DNA of 64,000 bases from Diabrotica undecimpunctata (taxonomy: Eukaryota; Arthropoda; Insecta; Coleoptera; Chrysomelidae), in the NCBI RefSeq assembly GCF_040954645.1, contig NC_092812.1:4650001-4714000 (forward strand), in the 5' to 3' direction. The notes beneath the pieces were generated by a model. It saw nothing but the letters and a program-made list of their open reading frames with translations. It searched no databases and was not told the origin of the DNA. Below, one piece after another: positions 33,802 through 47,729 of this stretch; the first letter of the stretch is position 1, and each line of letters starts with the position of its first letter. Made by a program: the position numbers and the translations under genes.

Positions 33802-34008
33802 ATGTCGGAAATTCCAAATAGTAATCTGATGTCACGTTTATATAAAGTAGTTAAAAATCCAGCACAAACACTTTTAAGTATTCTGACGTCTGGAATTATT
33901 TTCCTATTTACTTATTATTTAATTGCTAAAGTTCTTAGCTCAAGGTGTGTATTACTTCCAGATGAAAGCATACGACAAAAAGACTTTCATTTATATTTTA
34001 TTTTCAAG
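33802..34008 (+). CDS. possible first exon of a host membrane protein
   Basis: It opens with MSEIPNSNLMSRLYKVVKNP, then a hydrophobic segment (TLLSILTSGIIFLFTYYLIA, about residues 23-43) and a polar tail to FHLYFIFK. At 34007-34010 the sequence reads AAG|GTAATATGCC, a good splice donor. The topology would be a short cytoplasmic N-terminus and one membrane anchor. I do not recognise the protein and see no second exon with certainty. The open frame runs past the donor to 34158 as low-complexity sequence, which supports an exon boundary. It could equally be chance. Confidence 0.3.
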
Positions 34009-34129
34009 GTAATATGCCAATTTAAAACTAATTATGTATTTGTTGGTATTAATTCATTTAATTTTTCTTTAAGTTCTAATTCTAATCTGACGAGAGAAAG
34101 TAAATTTCAACTTTCTTTTAGATATACAC

Positions 34130-34169
34130 TTGTATGTCATTTAATGAGGCCTCATTAAATGACATACAA
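34130..34169. repeat. perfect 40-bp palindrome
   Basis: TTGTATGTCATTTAATGAGG at 34130-34149 is followed directly by its exact reverse complement at 34150-34169. There is no spacer. The centre is AGGCCT. Confidence 0.95.
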
Positions 34170-34171
34170 TC

Positions 34172-34394
34172 ATTTCGTTTTCCTCTCTCACACTAGTTTT
34201 TGTTCGTTCATGTTTTTCATAATTCACTGAACCAGTGCGGTTAAATCGATCTTTCAATTTTTCAAATGTATCTTGTCTAGGTTGCCGCCTATCTGGAAAC
34301 CGTTCTTGATAAATTCTAGCTGATAGTAATGAATTTTTATTACATTCCCCAATATCCAGATCATATCTACCATTTCATTAGTAGTAAAATTCAT
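34172..34394 (-). pseudogene. DUF4817-type transposase N-terminal fragment
   Basis: ATG at 34392-34394 starts MNFTTNEMVDMIWILGE, then ARIYQERFPDRRQPRQDTFE and LKDRFNRTGSV. This is the helix-turn-helix start (RFPDRRHP..TF..L..R...TGSV) of a Tc1/mariner-related transposase group that carries a DUF4817 domain. The frame is open up to the palindrome, where homology ends. The catalytic domain is absent. Relatives lie at 53.4-53.6 kb and, as C-termini, at 15.7 and 62.2 kb. Confidence 0.65.
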
Positions 34395-34671
34395 TATGGC
34401 TAATTTAAATTGAATTAATTACTGAATTACTAAATAATAATTGTTGCTAATTTACGGTGTACCCCAATACTGAATTAATAAACAATAATGTCATAATGTT
34501 TCTGACAAATCAATCATGGCCAACTCACAATAATTATTGGTAAACGTTAAAATATCTACCAAATTAATACTTTCATGGAAAAATAAAAATATCTAGAAAA
34601 CTAATAACTTTAGGCATAGGGAATACTTTATAAAATTTAAAGTACGATATTGTACTTTTCGACATATAAAA

Positions 34672-35157
34672 TACAGGGTGTTTTATTTAAAAGTAACAAG
34701 AAAATAATGTACTTGCATTTCGACTTACCCTGCATTTGATTTAAAGAGTATTATGAAAACGAATATGTTTTATAATTTTTAACAATTATTAAAAAACTAT
34801 GGTAGCAGTAGATCAATGTTTTGATAGTCCTTTTTAATTATACAGGGAGTTAAACTTGATACGATTTTCAGGTAATATTCGTTATAACTTTTTAAATACC
34901 CGGTATAACATAATAAAACTTTACATTGTTGTGATGTGGAAATAAAGCAGATTTCAAATTAATAACAAAATACAGAATGTTTCATTTAAAAAACATAAGT
35001 TTGGTCTGCCACCATCTTATGGAACACCATGTAAGATTGTAACTAATTTTAAAATGTGGAATTTAAAGCTGCCTACAATTTTTGTTAATAACTTTTTTTT
35101 GTAATTTTTACTATAACAGATCTACTGAGCTTCCTCAAACTAATCAATCACCCTGTA
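34672..35157. repeat. possible MITE with TACAGGGTG ends
   Basis: TACAGGGTGTTTTATTTAAA at the left and AATCAATCACCCTGTA at the right form short inverted ends, with TA outside. The inside is noncoding and holds a second motif, TACAGAATGTTTCATTTAAA, at 34971. Confidence 0.4.
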
Positions 35158-35164
35158 TATATTA

Positions 35165-35530
35165 CTAAGAACCGAGAACTTGGTAATTATAGTATATAAA
35201 ATTACTAACTTCTCGGGAAGAACCGTGTTGAGAATTTAATACTCGACGATTCGGCACCCATTTTGGAGCCATTATCAAGAGTGATAAGGGTCCGTTTGAG
35301 TTCGGGATCTCAATCTGCCTGCTCTCCTCACTCGTGACGTAACAGTATCGTGTTCTGTAGAAATACAAGATCCGCCAAACAGCACTGTGCTTACTCCTCA
35401 CTGTCGAGTCACTTCTTCCATCGATACTCGCGATGGATGAATAAGCACGGGAAAGCTCATCCATACCTAATTTTCGGGCTCCAAAAATAATGGGGCCAAG
35501 GTACCTGCCTAGGTTGTCTAGCTAAGCCTT
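35165..35530. other. GC-richer island of unknown nature
   Basis: The sequence from about 35215 to 35530 is clearly less AT-rich than its surroundings. It contains a 99-codon minus-strand frame (MDELSRAYSSIASIDGRSDS...) without recognisable motifs. It may be part of an LTR or a noncoding repeat. Confidence 0.3.
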
Positions 35531-36510
35531 AGTCTGCCTCTGTACGTGCATGTTAATTTAAATAAAAATAAAATACATACATAATATAAATAAAATACTT
35601 TGTAAGGAGAGAAATATCGCAAAATCCGCATAAGCATGTTTTGTAGATAGATTGGTATCTACTTTAAAATCAGAGTTTTCTTTTGAGCTTTTACTTGCCG
35701 TTTGTTCTGCTTGTGTCACGATCACATCTATGTTCAGTTTTCCTAAAACGTATTTTTTGAATTATTTGGTTAAGCATTAGCACTTTTATTATTTTTTTTA
35801 TCCATTTTACATACATTTTGTGTTCTCAACAAATAAACATATTATGGTCATTATTTACAATAAATACAAACTTTCTACTCGAAAGCCGACTTTCAACTGC
35901 TCCAAAATGAAGTAATACTTTTTGTAAAAACCGGATTTGCATAGAAAAGATAAGATAATAATACCGTTAGTATAAGCGTTAGTACATACACTGATAAGCC
36001 GAAAAGCCATGTGCGCGCGATTTCGCTATAAAGTTCATATACGGCTTTCTCAAGCTTTCTAAGAAAACATTCTACTTTACACTATTTTTAAAGGTGTATT
36101 GTAAACAAAAATGAGATAGTACTGTACTAACAATATATAGTCTTAGTTGTATTTTGTCTCACTACTGTACAAACATTGTCTCTGAATATGACTTTGTAAA
36201 TACATGTTGCTTATGTTTAATGAGAGGTGAAAACGTACTGGTATTTCAAATTTCAAATGGAGATACCTATAATCATATGTGTGGTTACACAGAAATTTAA
36301 ATTCAAAGTTCGATATAGCGTAATCAGCGTCAAGAAACCAATTTAATAATTTTTGTTTACTGTCTTACGCGCTAGATTTAAACGTGTAAAAAAGCAAGTT
36401 GCCTTTTAAAAAACTTACTTGGGTATATATTAATTAAAACCCTAGTGTGTGACTATTTTTTACATCACAGTGGTAGATTACAAAAGCGTACTACTCTGAT
36501 TCCCTTAAAT
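35531..36510. other. AT-rich spacer
   Basis: No gene or element is recognised. Confidence 0.4.
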
Positions 36511-36514
36511 GAAA

Positions 36515-36665
36515 CTTAGATGTATATGGGCTAGTCTCTACCCCGGAAACGCAACGCTTTGTCAGTCTCGCTATTTAATAATACGATAGCATGCTGGTAT
36601 TTTACAAATTTCAAATACAAAGAGACAAAGCGTTGTGTTTACGAGAAATGGTCTTATATGAGAAA
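36515..36665. repeat. imperfect foldback around AACGCAACGCTTTGTC
   Basis: AAACGCAACGCTTTGTC near 36546 is inverted as GACAAAGCGTTGTGTTT near 36630. Weaker pairing extends outward. Confidence 0.55.
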
Positions 36666-36789
36666 TTAATAACTTGTTAATAAAAGTACCACCTAGAGCC
36701 TACTATATATCAGAATATTATATTCGCATGGTTAGTGGAATGAGAATAATATTGATCAAAACTAAAATTAAGAATGGTAATTTAATTAT

Positions 36790-37255
36790 TGCTTTAAAAG
36801 CACAATCAAGAAACAGGACAAAAAAATTGGAAGGAACTGTATAAATCAGTTAAGTTAAAGAACTAGGAATCAGCGGAAAAAATATTAGAATGATTCAATA
36901 ATCACTACGAAGAACAAAAAACCAAGTAAAAATATTATAAATTTTCCTAGTAAATGAAGGAATAAGGCAAGGCGACTAACTTTCATATATTATATTCTCT
37001 TGCGTCTCCTTCGCTAAAAATGTTCGGCATAAAGCAAATGCAAATAGAAAAGGAATTATATATTATAAAAAAAATAAATACCTGGATTTCTCTGATGATA
37101 TGGCATTATTACTGAAAGGCAAACGGGAAGTAATACGTAATACGTAATACGTATAAATTAAAAATTAAAGAAAAAGCCATAAAAATCATTATATTATGTT
37201 AACGATATAAAAACAAAATAATTGAAATGCACAGTAGAAACAAATAATAATATAT
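36790..37255 (+). pseudogene. LINE reverse transcriptase relic
   Basis: It reads ELGISGKNIRMIQ, RTKNQVKI, VNEGIRQGD and YLDFSDDMALLLKGKREV, the consecutive RT blocks before and at the catalytic YADD (here FSDD). It is damaged by stops and is the plus-strand remnant next to the minus-strand LINE at 37268. Confidence 0.55.
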
Positions 37256-37267
37256 ACATATTTAAGG

Positions 37268-39355
37268 AAGTTTCTTCTTCTTCTTGATATGCCTATCCGT
37301 TACGAATGTTGAAGATCTTCATCGCAATCTTTATCTTATTTACAGCAGCGCGGAAAAGCTGCACAGATGTTCTATTGAACCAGATTCTGAGGTTCTTTAA
37401 CCAAGATGTTCTTCTTCTTCCTGAACCTTGTTTTCCAAATTTTTTTCCTTGCAGGATGGCTCAAAGGAGAGCATATCTGGATTCATTGGCATAATCTGTC
37501 CAAAGAACTGTAACTTTCGAGATTTGATGGTGGTCAATACCTCTCGGTTTTTATTTATTCTTCTTAGGACCTCCTCATTTGTGACTTGGTCAGTCCACGG
37601 GATCTTAAGCATTCTCCGATATAGCCACATCTCAAATGCTTCTAATTTTCTGCACATATCTTCGTTCAAGGTCCACGATTCACCACCATAAAAAGAAATA
37701 GAGAAGACGTAGCATCGCAGCATTCTTACTTTTGTATCAAAAGAGAGGTTGTGACTCTTGAAGAAGACCTTCATCCGATTGAAGGTGGATCTAGCTTTTC
37801 CGATGCGTGCTCTAATCTCCTGGTTGTTGGTCCATTCTTCATTTATTATGGTGCCGAGGTAGTTGTAGTGCGTCACTCTTTCTACAGAGGCTTGGTTGAC
37901 GTACAGTTGATCCTCTGTTATCCTTTTCTTACTAATTATCATAAGCTTTGTCTTTCTAACGTTTATATTGAGTCCATATTGTTGACTGTAATACGTGATT
38001 TTGTTCATAAGAACTTGTAGGTCTTCTAAGTTGTCTGCAAATACTATGGTCCCATCTGCATATCTGATGTTGTTTAGAATACCTTTTTTAGTTTCGTGCA
38101 AAGCTTCGATAAATATTCTTTCAGAGTACAGATTTAAGATTAGATGAGACAAAATACAGCCTTGCCTCACTCCACACGCATGATTTTCACATAGTCAGTG
38201 TGTTCACCTTCAACTCTGAGACTTTCTTTCTGAGTCCAGTGAAGATTTCTAATTATTTTCAGATCTTGGTTGTTAATTCCTGTTTCTTTTAGTATTTGCA
38301 TTATCTTGGCGTGCTGTACTCGATCAAACGCTTTCTCGTAATCAACCAGACATGCGTATACGTCGCAGTTGCCGTCTCTGCATCTCTGTAATAAGACTTG
38401 TAGTGAGAACAAATCCTCTCTAGTACCAACAGCATTTGTGAACCCGAACTGGTTGGGGGAAATTTGACTTTCACACAGCTTAAAGATTCTCTTATTATTA
38501 ACTTTATTAACAATTTTAATAGATGACTCATGAGGCTTATACTACGTTAATCTTTGCATTTTTGGCTCCTGGTTTTTTTGAAGTGCAATAAACTGAGATT
38601 TCAGCCATTCTATTGGTATTTCTCCAGAGTTGTATATGTTGTTGAATATCTTTGCGATTATTGCTATTGATTCTTTGTCCATTAGTTTAAGTAGTTCTGC
38701 TGGTGTATTATCAGGGCCTGCCGCTTTACGATCCTTTAACTGTGTTATTGCGGAATAAACTTCCTGCTGTAATATTGTTGGTCCATCATTTATCTCTTCT
38801 TCTAGCTCAAAGGTGTTATCTCTTTGGTCTTCAAATAGTTTTTCTAGATATTATTTCCACGTTCTTATTTTACTCTGGTTATACAAGATGATGTTTCAGT
38901 CAGAATCAGTTATATTTCCTTTCTGTCTTTGTCTTAGTCCCCCTGTGAGTTCTTTAACTTTCCTATGTACATTGTAACTATCGCACTTTGACTGCAGAGT
39001 CTTAATTTCTTCGCATTTTTTCCTTGCTTCTTTTTCTTTCGCTTCTCTGATTTTCGTTCTTATTAATATATTTATGGTTTTATATTTGCCTGGATCATTT
39101 TTGGCTTCTCTTCTCTTGTACATTAGTTTCAGGATCTCATCTGTCATACATGATTTTTTCTTCATTAATCTATCTGTTTTTAAGTGTTTATTCTTTACAT
39201 TTTGCAATATTTCTGTAATATGTTTGATCGTTTGTTTTTCGTTCGATTCGTCTTTAATTATTGCAGTCACTTGCTCGTTTAACGTGGCTTGGACTCATAT
39301 TCTTGTATCAAGGTCTTTCAGAATACGTAGGTCATATGATTGAGAAAGTTTGGAG
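37268..39355 (-). mobile_element. RTE-like LINE, 5'-truncated
   Basis: It is a relative of the LINE at 8120-9868: the same RT block order and the same AAGAAGAAGAA tail at its 3' end (37268-37290). It starts in the endonuclease-RT linker near 39350, so the endonuclease is lacking. About 2.1 kb remains. Confidence 0.75.
37290..39350 (-). pseudogene. LINE linker, RT and C-terminus, frameshifted
   Basis: Linker ORF 38896-39270 (KCEEIKTLQSKCDSYNVHRK). RT fingers in broken frames near 38560-38790 (KDRKAAGPDNTPAELLKLM). Then ORF 38167-38412 (FSLQVLLQRC, VDYEKAFDRVQ) and ORF 37397-38170 (RQGCILS, then RYADGTIVFAD). The catalytic YADD is YADG, losing the second Asp. The C-terminus reads FEMWLYRRMLKIPWTDQVTN, and further blocks continue in other frames to about 37290. 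At least three frameshifts occur. Confidence 0.78.
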
Positions 39356-39590
39356 GTTAGAAATTCTAAGAACAATTATAACACAAAAAAACATTAAAAG
39401 AAGTAATCCAAAATTGACTAAAGAAAGCGAGCAATGGTAGGATGGAGATAACGGTGATTAAGAGTAAGGTAGAACAGGATCTAAAGAGGCGACGTCACAA
39501 ATTGAAGGACGAAGTTAGTTGACAAGAAATGATGGAGGAGAATGGTCAATTACGCCATGTTCCTAGTAAGCTCTACGAACTAATTATATA

Positions 39591-42379
<2,789 letters not shown>

Positions 42380-42397
42380 TGGCTTCCAAAACGTGGG
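42380..42397 (+). promoter_or_regulatory. primer binding site
   Basis: TGGCTTCCAAAACGTGGG follows the left LTR. It starts with the TGG expected for a tRNA 3' end and resembles the GGCGCCCAACGTGGGGC-type sites of insect gypsy elements. The tRNA is not assigned. Confidence 0.6.
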
Positions 42398-42747
42398 GCT
42401 TGAAAATATCGCAGCTTTACATTTGAAGGAAGGGAAAGAGATCTGGAATAAGTACAGGTGATCCAGAGATAAAAACATATAACATTGAGGGAATTTGAAT
42501 TTGAAAGTATTTTGACAATTTTTCCAGGGAATATAAATTTGATTTATTGATTGATCGTAGTTAGTGGATATTTACTGCTATTGAATTATTTGATTTTATT
42601 TTGTTTACCAATCGTACATTTGATATTTATTTTGAATTATTTGAATTTTACTGATTGCATATTTGATATTTGTCGTGAAAATTTAATACATTTGGGGAGA
42701 AATATTGTCGTGTTCTGAAACATATAGAGTGTTGTAAAATTTCACAT
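42398..42747 (+). other. leader of the LTR element
   Basis: Noncoding, AT-rich. The frame preceding the gag start ends here (CACATTTGGCGGGGACAAAA). A second in-frame ATG at 42784 (MSVTRRQSK) is another possible start. Confidence 0.5.
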
Positions 42748-44763
42748 TTGGCGGGGACAAAAACAATAACAAAAAGTAACAACATGTCTGTCACAAGGAG
42801 ACAAAGTAAAATGCAGGAAAGGAAGGAGGATAACAGAGAAGATGAAACAATTTTGGAAGAAGTATCGGATAATGAAGGAAATGTGACAATCGTTGAAGAG
42901 AGAAAAGAAGTTATCATCCATGGAACAAGCGAGGCGAAAATACAATTTGGCGGGGATATTCGGAAAACACACCCAGTACCGTTTGTTAAAAATTTGAAAA
43001 CCAAATTACAACATATTAGATATTTTGACGATTGCAAAGAAACAATTAGAAACCATTTGAAAGAAGGAGCAGCGTTATGGTATGAAAGCAAGGAAGATGA
43101 GTTTGAAAATTGGACAGATTTTGAAAATAAATTTCTCAACTATTTCTGGGGGAAAAATAAACAGAGAGAAATCAACCAAGAGCTACAGAATGGAAAATAT
43201 CACGAAAAAATGGGAATATCTGAAGAAAGATATGCTTTGCAGATATATAACAATTCAAAATATCTAGAATACAAATATTCTACCGAACAGCTGGTAGAAA
43301 TGATCAGCAGACATTTTGAGGAAACGTTGGAAGATCACGTGATTTTGAGAAACTATCAAGATATTGATAGTTTGTGCCAATTCCTTCAATTAAAAGAAGC
43401 GAAAAGAAAAGAAATGAGAAATAGAAGACAACGTGACCAATATAATGGAGCGGAAAGAAGGTATTCATCAAATTATGACCAGAGAAACCGACATCCCAGA
43501 TCAACAAACGAATATAGGCCGAGAAATTACAATAATTACAATAGACAACAAAATTACGATAACAGGAATGACACACAACAGAGAACATATGAAAATCACA
43601 ACAGGAATAGAGATGCACAAAATCCTCCGAATAGGAATACTAACGAACAAAGGGACGATAGAAATAACCAGAGCTTCCAACAACAAAATAGAAGGGAGAT
43701 GAATCATGTAGCAATAGGAAACGACAGACAAATTTCTAATTCTAATCTAATATTTTTAGAGGCATTTATAAAACATAAAGCGATTAAAATTGTGATTGAT
43801 TCTGGATCGGAGATATCGCTAATCAATAAAAAACTAGTAAAAGAATTAAATTTGGACAGATTTGTGTATAAGATTCCTAGGGTTGATTTAGTGGGTGCAA
43901 ACAATAAAAATTTGACGACAGTAAACGAAGGCTTGGGAGTGCAGATAAGAGTGGGAAACAAATTCCATATTATGAAATGTGTGGTGATTGAAGATTTAAA
44001 TCATGATATGATAGCGGAAATTGATGAATTGAGGAAAAAAGATATCACCATAAATTTTTCGGAAAATAAACTGGAAATCAGAGCAGAACCAGACAACACA
44101 GGAGAAGAAAAGCAAACAGATAGGAAAACAAATTCTGGAAGGATCAATGCACAGGAAAAACGCAAAGAAATCGATATGACTGTAGAGGATAAACCGAAAG
44201 TACAAGAACAAGATCTAACAGAAAAGAAAAAGAGAAGGAAGAAAAAGAAGAAGAGTTCGAAAAGAAAGCAGGAAAATAAGATGGAGACCAGAGAAAAACA
44301 GGAAATAGAAGGTACAGAAGAATTGTTGGCAACCGACGATAAAACAGAATGGAAGCAGGAAGAAAAAGAAGGTATCATCAGAGAAGTGAAAGGAATAGAA
44401 ACATGGTGCTCGGAATACCAAAGGGAATTAGAGGATAAAAAGAAAACAGAAGAAAAAATGGCACTGATGGACGAGAATCCAGAATTTTGTGAAGAAGTAT
44501 TATGGACAGTGAACACATGTGAACAAAAGGTGGATGAAAGAAAAATAAATTGTGGAAAAAACATGGAGAAGGAAATAGAGAAGATTTTAGGAAACCATGG
44601 AGATTTTGTTAATAAAGTAAATCAAGTGGTTAAAAATTATGAACTTTCTTTTAAGGGAAAATACTTGGAAAAATTTAAAACGAAAATATATCCAATCCCG
44701 TATAAAGACAGGCAATATACGGGGTATTTTAACATTCACGACATTTGTCAGTATCATAAGTAG
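42748..44763 (+). CDS. Gag-protease polyprotein, pol-deleted (671 aa)
   Basis: The frame is intact. It has a capsid-like region at about residues 65-220 (GAALWYESKEDEFENWTDFE, then FWGKNKQ), typical of gypsy Gag. An Arg/Asn/Gln-rich nucleocapsid-like tract without CCHC boxes spans 225-325, and an aspartic protease with VIDSGSEISLIN sits near residue 350. A highly charged Lys/Glu stretch (450-600) follows. The last 50 residues contain KTKIYPIPYKDRQ, which resembles the start of gypsy reverse transcriptase, and then stop after an unrelated dozen residues. I infer that the original gag-pol frame lost everything from early RT onward by one deletion near 44720. The product could still make particles but would need enzymes from another element. 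Confidence 0.8.
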   Translation: MAGTKTITKSNNMSVTRRQSKMQERKEDNREDETILEEVSDNEGNVTIVEERKEVIIHGTSEAKIQFGGDIRKTHPVPFVKNLKTKLQHIRYFDDCKETIRNHLKEGAALWYESKEDEFENWTDFENKFLNYFWGKNKQREINQELQNGKYHEKMGISEERYALQIYNNSKYLEYKYSTEQLVEMISRHFEETLEDHVILRNYQDIDSLCQFLQLKEAKRKEMRNRRQRDQYNGAERRYSSNYDQRNRHPRSTNEYRPRNYNNYNRQQNYDNRNDTQQRTYENHNRNRDAQNPPNRNTNEQRDDRNNQSFQQQNRREMNHVAIGNDRQISNSNLIFLEAFIKHKAIKIVIDSGSEISLINKKLVKELNLDRFVYKIPRVDLVGANNKNLTTVNEGLGVQIRVGNKFHIMKCVVIEDLNHDMIAEIDELRKKDITINFSENKLEIRAEPDNTGEEKQTDRKTNSGRINAQEKRKEIDMTVEDKPKVQEQDLTEKKKRRKKKKKSSKRKQENKMETREKQEIEGTEELLATDDKTEWKQEEKEGIIREVKGIETWCSEYQRELEDKKKTEEKMALMDENPEFCEEVLWTVNTCEQKVDERKINCGKNMEKEIEKILGNHGDFVNKVNQVVKNYELSFKGKYLEKFKTKIYPIPYKDRQYTGYFNIHDICQYHK

Positions 44764-44845
44764 ATTTTAATAACATAGTGAAATAATTTGATCCTAGAAA
44801 ACTTTTGTCATTTTTAAAATTTAACAAAGAGTTTTCGGCAGATCA

Positions 44846-44858
44846 AATGGCGGGGATT
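44846..44858 (+). promoter_or_regulatory. polypurine tract
   Basis: AAATGGCGGGGATT lies directly before the right LTR. This is the expected position for plus-strand priming. Confidence 0.6.
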
Positions 44859-46261
44859 TGTTATGATATGTAAAATCGAGAAAAATATTGGTTTGTTTAA
44901 AAATATTTCAAAATTCAATAACATTAAAATAATTCAGATAAGTAGGATAATATCCAACAAACATTTTGAAGAAGGAGAGTTATTAATTTCTTGAATTACC
45001 TGTACCAAACAAAAAGTAAGCTTTGCATAAATTATTTCTTTGTTATACTTGAGTGACCCGCATAATTTTAAGTGAAAACAAAAAGACAATTGAACGGGGT
45101 TTTCCAAAATACATTAATGCAGTGATTAGGGACAAATAGAAGAGATTTTAGATAGAGGTTTTTGTTAGTTTTTAAGAATTATAGAAAATATTATTTGTAA
45201 ATAAGTTTTAGGAAATTTTATAATTATAGGTAAAAATTTGTTTGTTATCGAAATGAAAAAATGGGGAATTGTGACGAGTTTTGATTGGCGGAGATTGAAA
45301 AAGGTGGGATAAGTATGTAGGAAAAAGTTTAGCGAGATTGAGGAGGAGAGAGAAAAAGATCAGTTGGTTTCCAAGTCTGGGAGAGGAACGGTGATTGTTC
45401 TCTGGGTTTCCTGAAATGTAGCAAGCAGTAGTGGAATGTTAGTGAGTTTTTGTGGAGTTAGTGTATCTGACAGCAGCTGAAGCAGCAAAATATAGTAAGT
45501 CATATTTCTCTACTTATATTCCAAGAGTCACTGTTCAGGCCAACGAGAGATTCAGTTTATCGTAAAGAGAAGATATTCCAAGAGTCATTTTTCACTCGGG
45601 CCAACGAGAGATTCAGTTTATCGAGAGGAGAAAGGCTATCATAATTTGAATGATTTGTGCTTTTGAAGGAGATCATTAAGGACGATAAAATTGCAACAAT
45701 CTGTGTAAGATTGCTGTTTACATAGGGAGCGGTTGAGAGGAGATAATATAGTCTACAAGGAACAAGGATTTGGACCACTCATCATCAGAGAGAGATATTT
45801 TTGTTTCTGCAGTTTTTTTCTTTTATTGATAACAAAATTTTTACACGTAATTGAGAAAGGATATAAATATTTTGATTAGGAGAGTTAGAATAGTTTGGGA
45901 TTTTGAGATTTCAATTAATATTGTTTGTACCATTAATTTTGATTGTTCACGTACGGAGAACAAAATTTTGAGAATCCTTATATGAGATTTGTTTATTGAA
46001 AACCTTTGAGTGTGAATTATTTCATTAATTTTATTTCAATATATAGTGTTAGATCATATGTGTTTTTTATTATTCCGGTATTCTCTGGACCTTACCTTTC
46101 ACATGTAATAGCCTAGATATTGAAGCACGAATTTAACCCTGAGATAAAAGAATTAAAAATTGTGATAGAGTCATAATCATATCATTTAAATAATTTTAAT
46201 TAATCAAAAAAATTAATTAGCTAATTATTGCTTGGCGCACCAAGACTATAAATATCACAAT

Positions 46262-46265
<4 letters not shown>
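44859..46265 (+). repeat. right LTR (about 1407 bp)
   Basis: Nearly identical to the left LTR. Visible differences include GTGACGAGTT for GTGACAAGTT and GACGATAAAATTGC for GACGATATACTTGC. It ends ATAACA at a (TA)n run. Confidence 0.9.
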
Positions 46266-46348
<83 letters not shown>

Positions 46349-46358
46349 GAATATATAA

Positions 46359-46452
<94 letters not shown>
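46266..46452. repeat. (TA)n microsatellite with interruptions
   Basis: About 187 bp of TA with interruptions such as ATGTATAT and TGAATATATAAAT near 46315-46380. Confidence 0.95.
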
Positions 46453-46456
<4 letters not shown>

Positions 46457-47703
46457 ATGATTTTAAGATACCCAAGGGAAATCACAATTAGAAGAATAAA
46501 TATAATGTGATAATTTCGCAATGCCCAAGTTATTCAATAATAATAATGAAAAATATCTTAATAATTGGTGGTGTGCAAGACATTTCATGATTTAAAAAGA
46601 TGTATAATTGATATTGGTAACAATATTAAATATATGCAGTGTTATAAAGGCACATTCAAGTAATTAAATAGTTTTAAGATGATTTTATTTAAAGTTATGC
46701 AATTCAAATGACATAACTTTCAAAACAAGTGACCCTCTATAAGGGATTCTGATTAAATAATATTAGAACTTATAAATTTGTGTGCGAGACATATCTTTAT
46801 TTAAAATTTGAGCAATACAAGAAGTTTCTTTTCAATTTAATGCATAAGATTTGAATCTTTGAAAGATGATTGTTCAAATATTCAAAGTTTCTCGATGTAG
46901 TTTGGAGAGACATTTTTATTATTTGAATTTAATCCTATATTTTTGAATTTAATTTGTAATTATATGAAAATAAGTACCAGACTTCGAACTGATAATACAA
47001 AATAGTAGGTACATCCAAATTAGAATTAATTATCTAAAATTTAAAAAAGCATTATCAAATGATTTGTTAAAGTATATATAAGTTTGAACTTATAGAAATA
47101 AAGTTTCAGGCAAATAATTAATGCAAAATTAATTGGTAAAATCTTCATAAACAATGTCAAAAGTTATTTTAATACTACATACTAATTGTTTAAATATCTG
47201 AATTTTAATTTGTAGAAGTAAGGTCAAAACCTATAAATTTTGGTGACATGATGAACTTTAAATATCTGTAAAATTTTAAACAAAGCATCCTCAAAAATAA
47301 CACACATAGAAAATAATTGTAGAGAATTTATTAAATATAATTCCAGTATTCAATTTTACTCATTGTTTTAATAATTACATTAAATCACAATTTAGGAATA
47401 TATTTCGAAATTTTATATCAAAAATAGATTTATTCTAAATGTCAAAATTGTTACTATTTTCTGATTGGTCCATTTAAAATTTCAAAGCAAGAATTATTTA
47501 TTTTGTATAATTTCCATTGGCGGAGAAGGGGCGCTAGGGAGAAAAGGTATAAAAACAGTGCATTTGAAGAAATAGAGGAGAGTCCTTTGTAAAACGTGTA
47601 AGGATGTACACGCTTTCGTTAAAGCTGCTTTCATAAAATTGCTAAAATATGGAAAATTTTGTAAATTTAATATGAAAATATCTCGCAATACTTACTATTA
47701 ACA
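46453..47703 (+). repeat. possible solo LTR related to the neighbouring LTR element
   Basis: It begins TGTTATGATTTTAAG, like the adjacent LTR, and could end at CTTACTATTAACA near 47703, giving TGTTA...TAACA limits of about 1.25 kb. Shared small blocks include AGTGACCC and GATTGG. A TATA-like box stands near 47548. There is no coding capacity. No target duplication is seen, so the call stays tentative. Confidence 0.35.
47548..47555 (+). promoter_or_regulatory. TATA-like box
   Basis: GGTATAAAAACAGTGC stands in a locally GC-richer context (GGCGGAGAAGGGGCGC upstream), as in an LTR promoter. Confidence 0.4.
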
Positions 47704-47729
47704 TTTATCCTCCATTTAAATACATTTGT

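Noticed and set aside
35165..35464. 99-codon minus-strand ORF as a gene
   Set aside because: No motif, no neighbouring exon signals, and it lies in a GC-richer patch where longer chance frames are expected.
37428..38020. Plus-strand ORFs of 87-89 codons, and similar ones at 51197-51923
   Set aside because: They are shadows of minus-strand LINE reverse transcriptases.
42648..43139. 163-codon and other minus-strand ORFs across 42.6-44.6 kb
   Set aside because: They are antisense shadows of the A-rich Gag-protease frame, with Ser/Phe-rich composition from complementing Lys/Glu codons.
46266..46452. CRISPR-like or satellite array
   Set aside because: It is a dinucleotide repeat with interruptions. 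There are no repeat-spacer units, and the sequence is eukaryotic.
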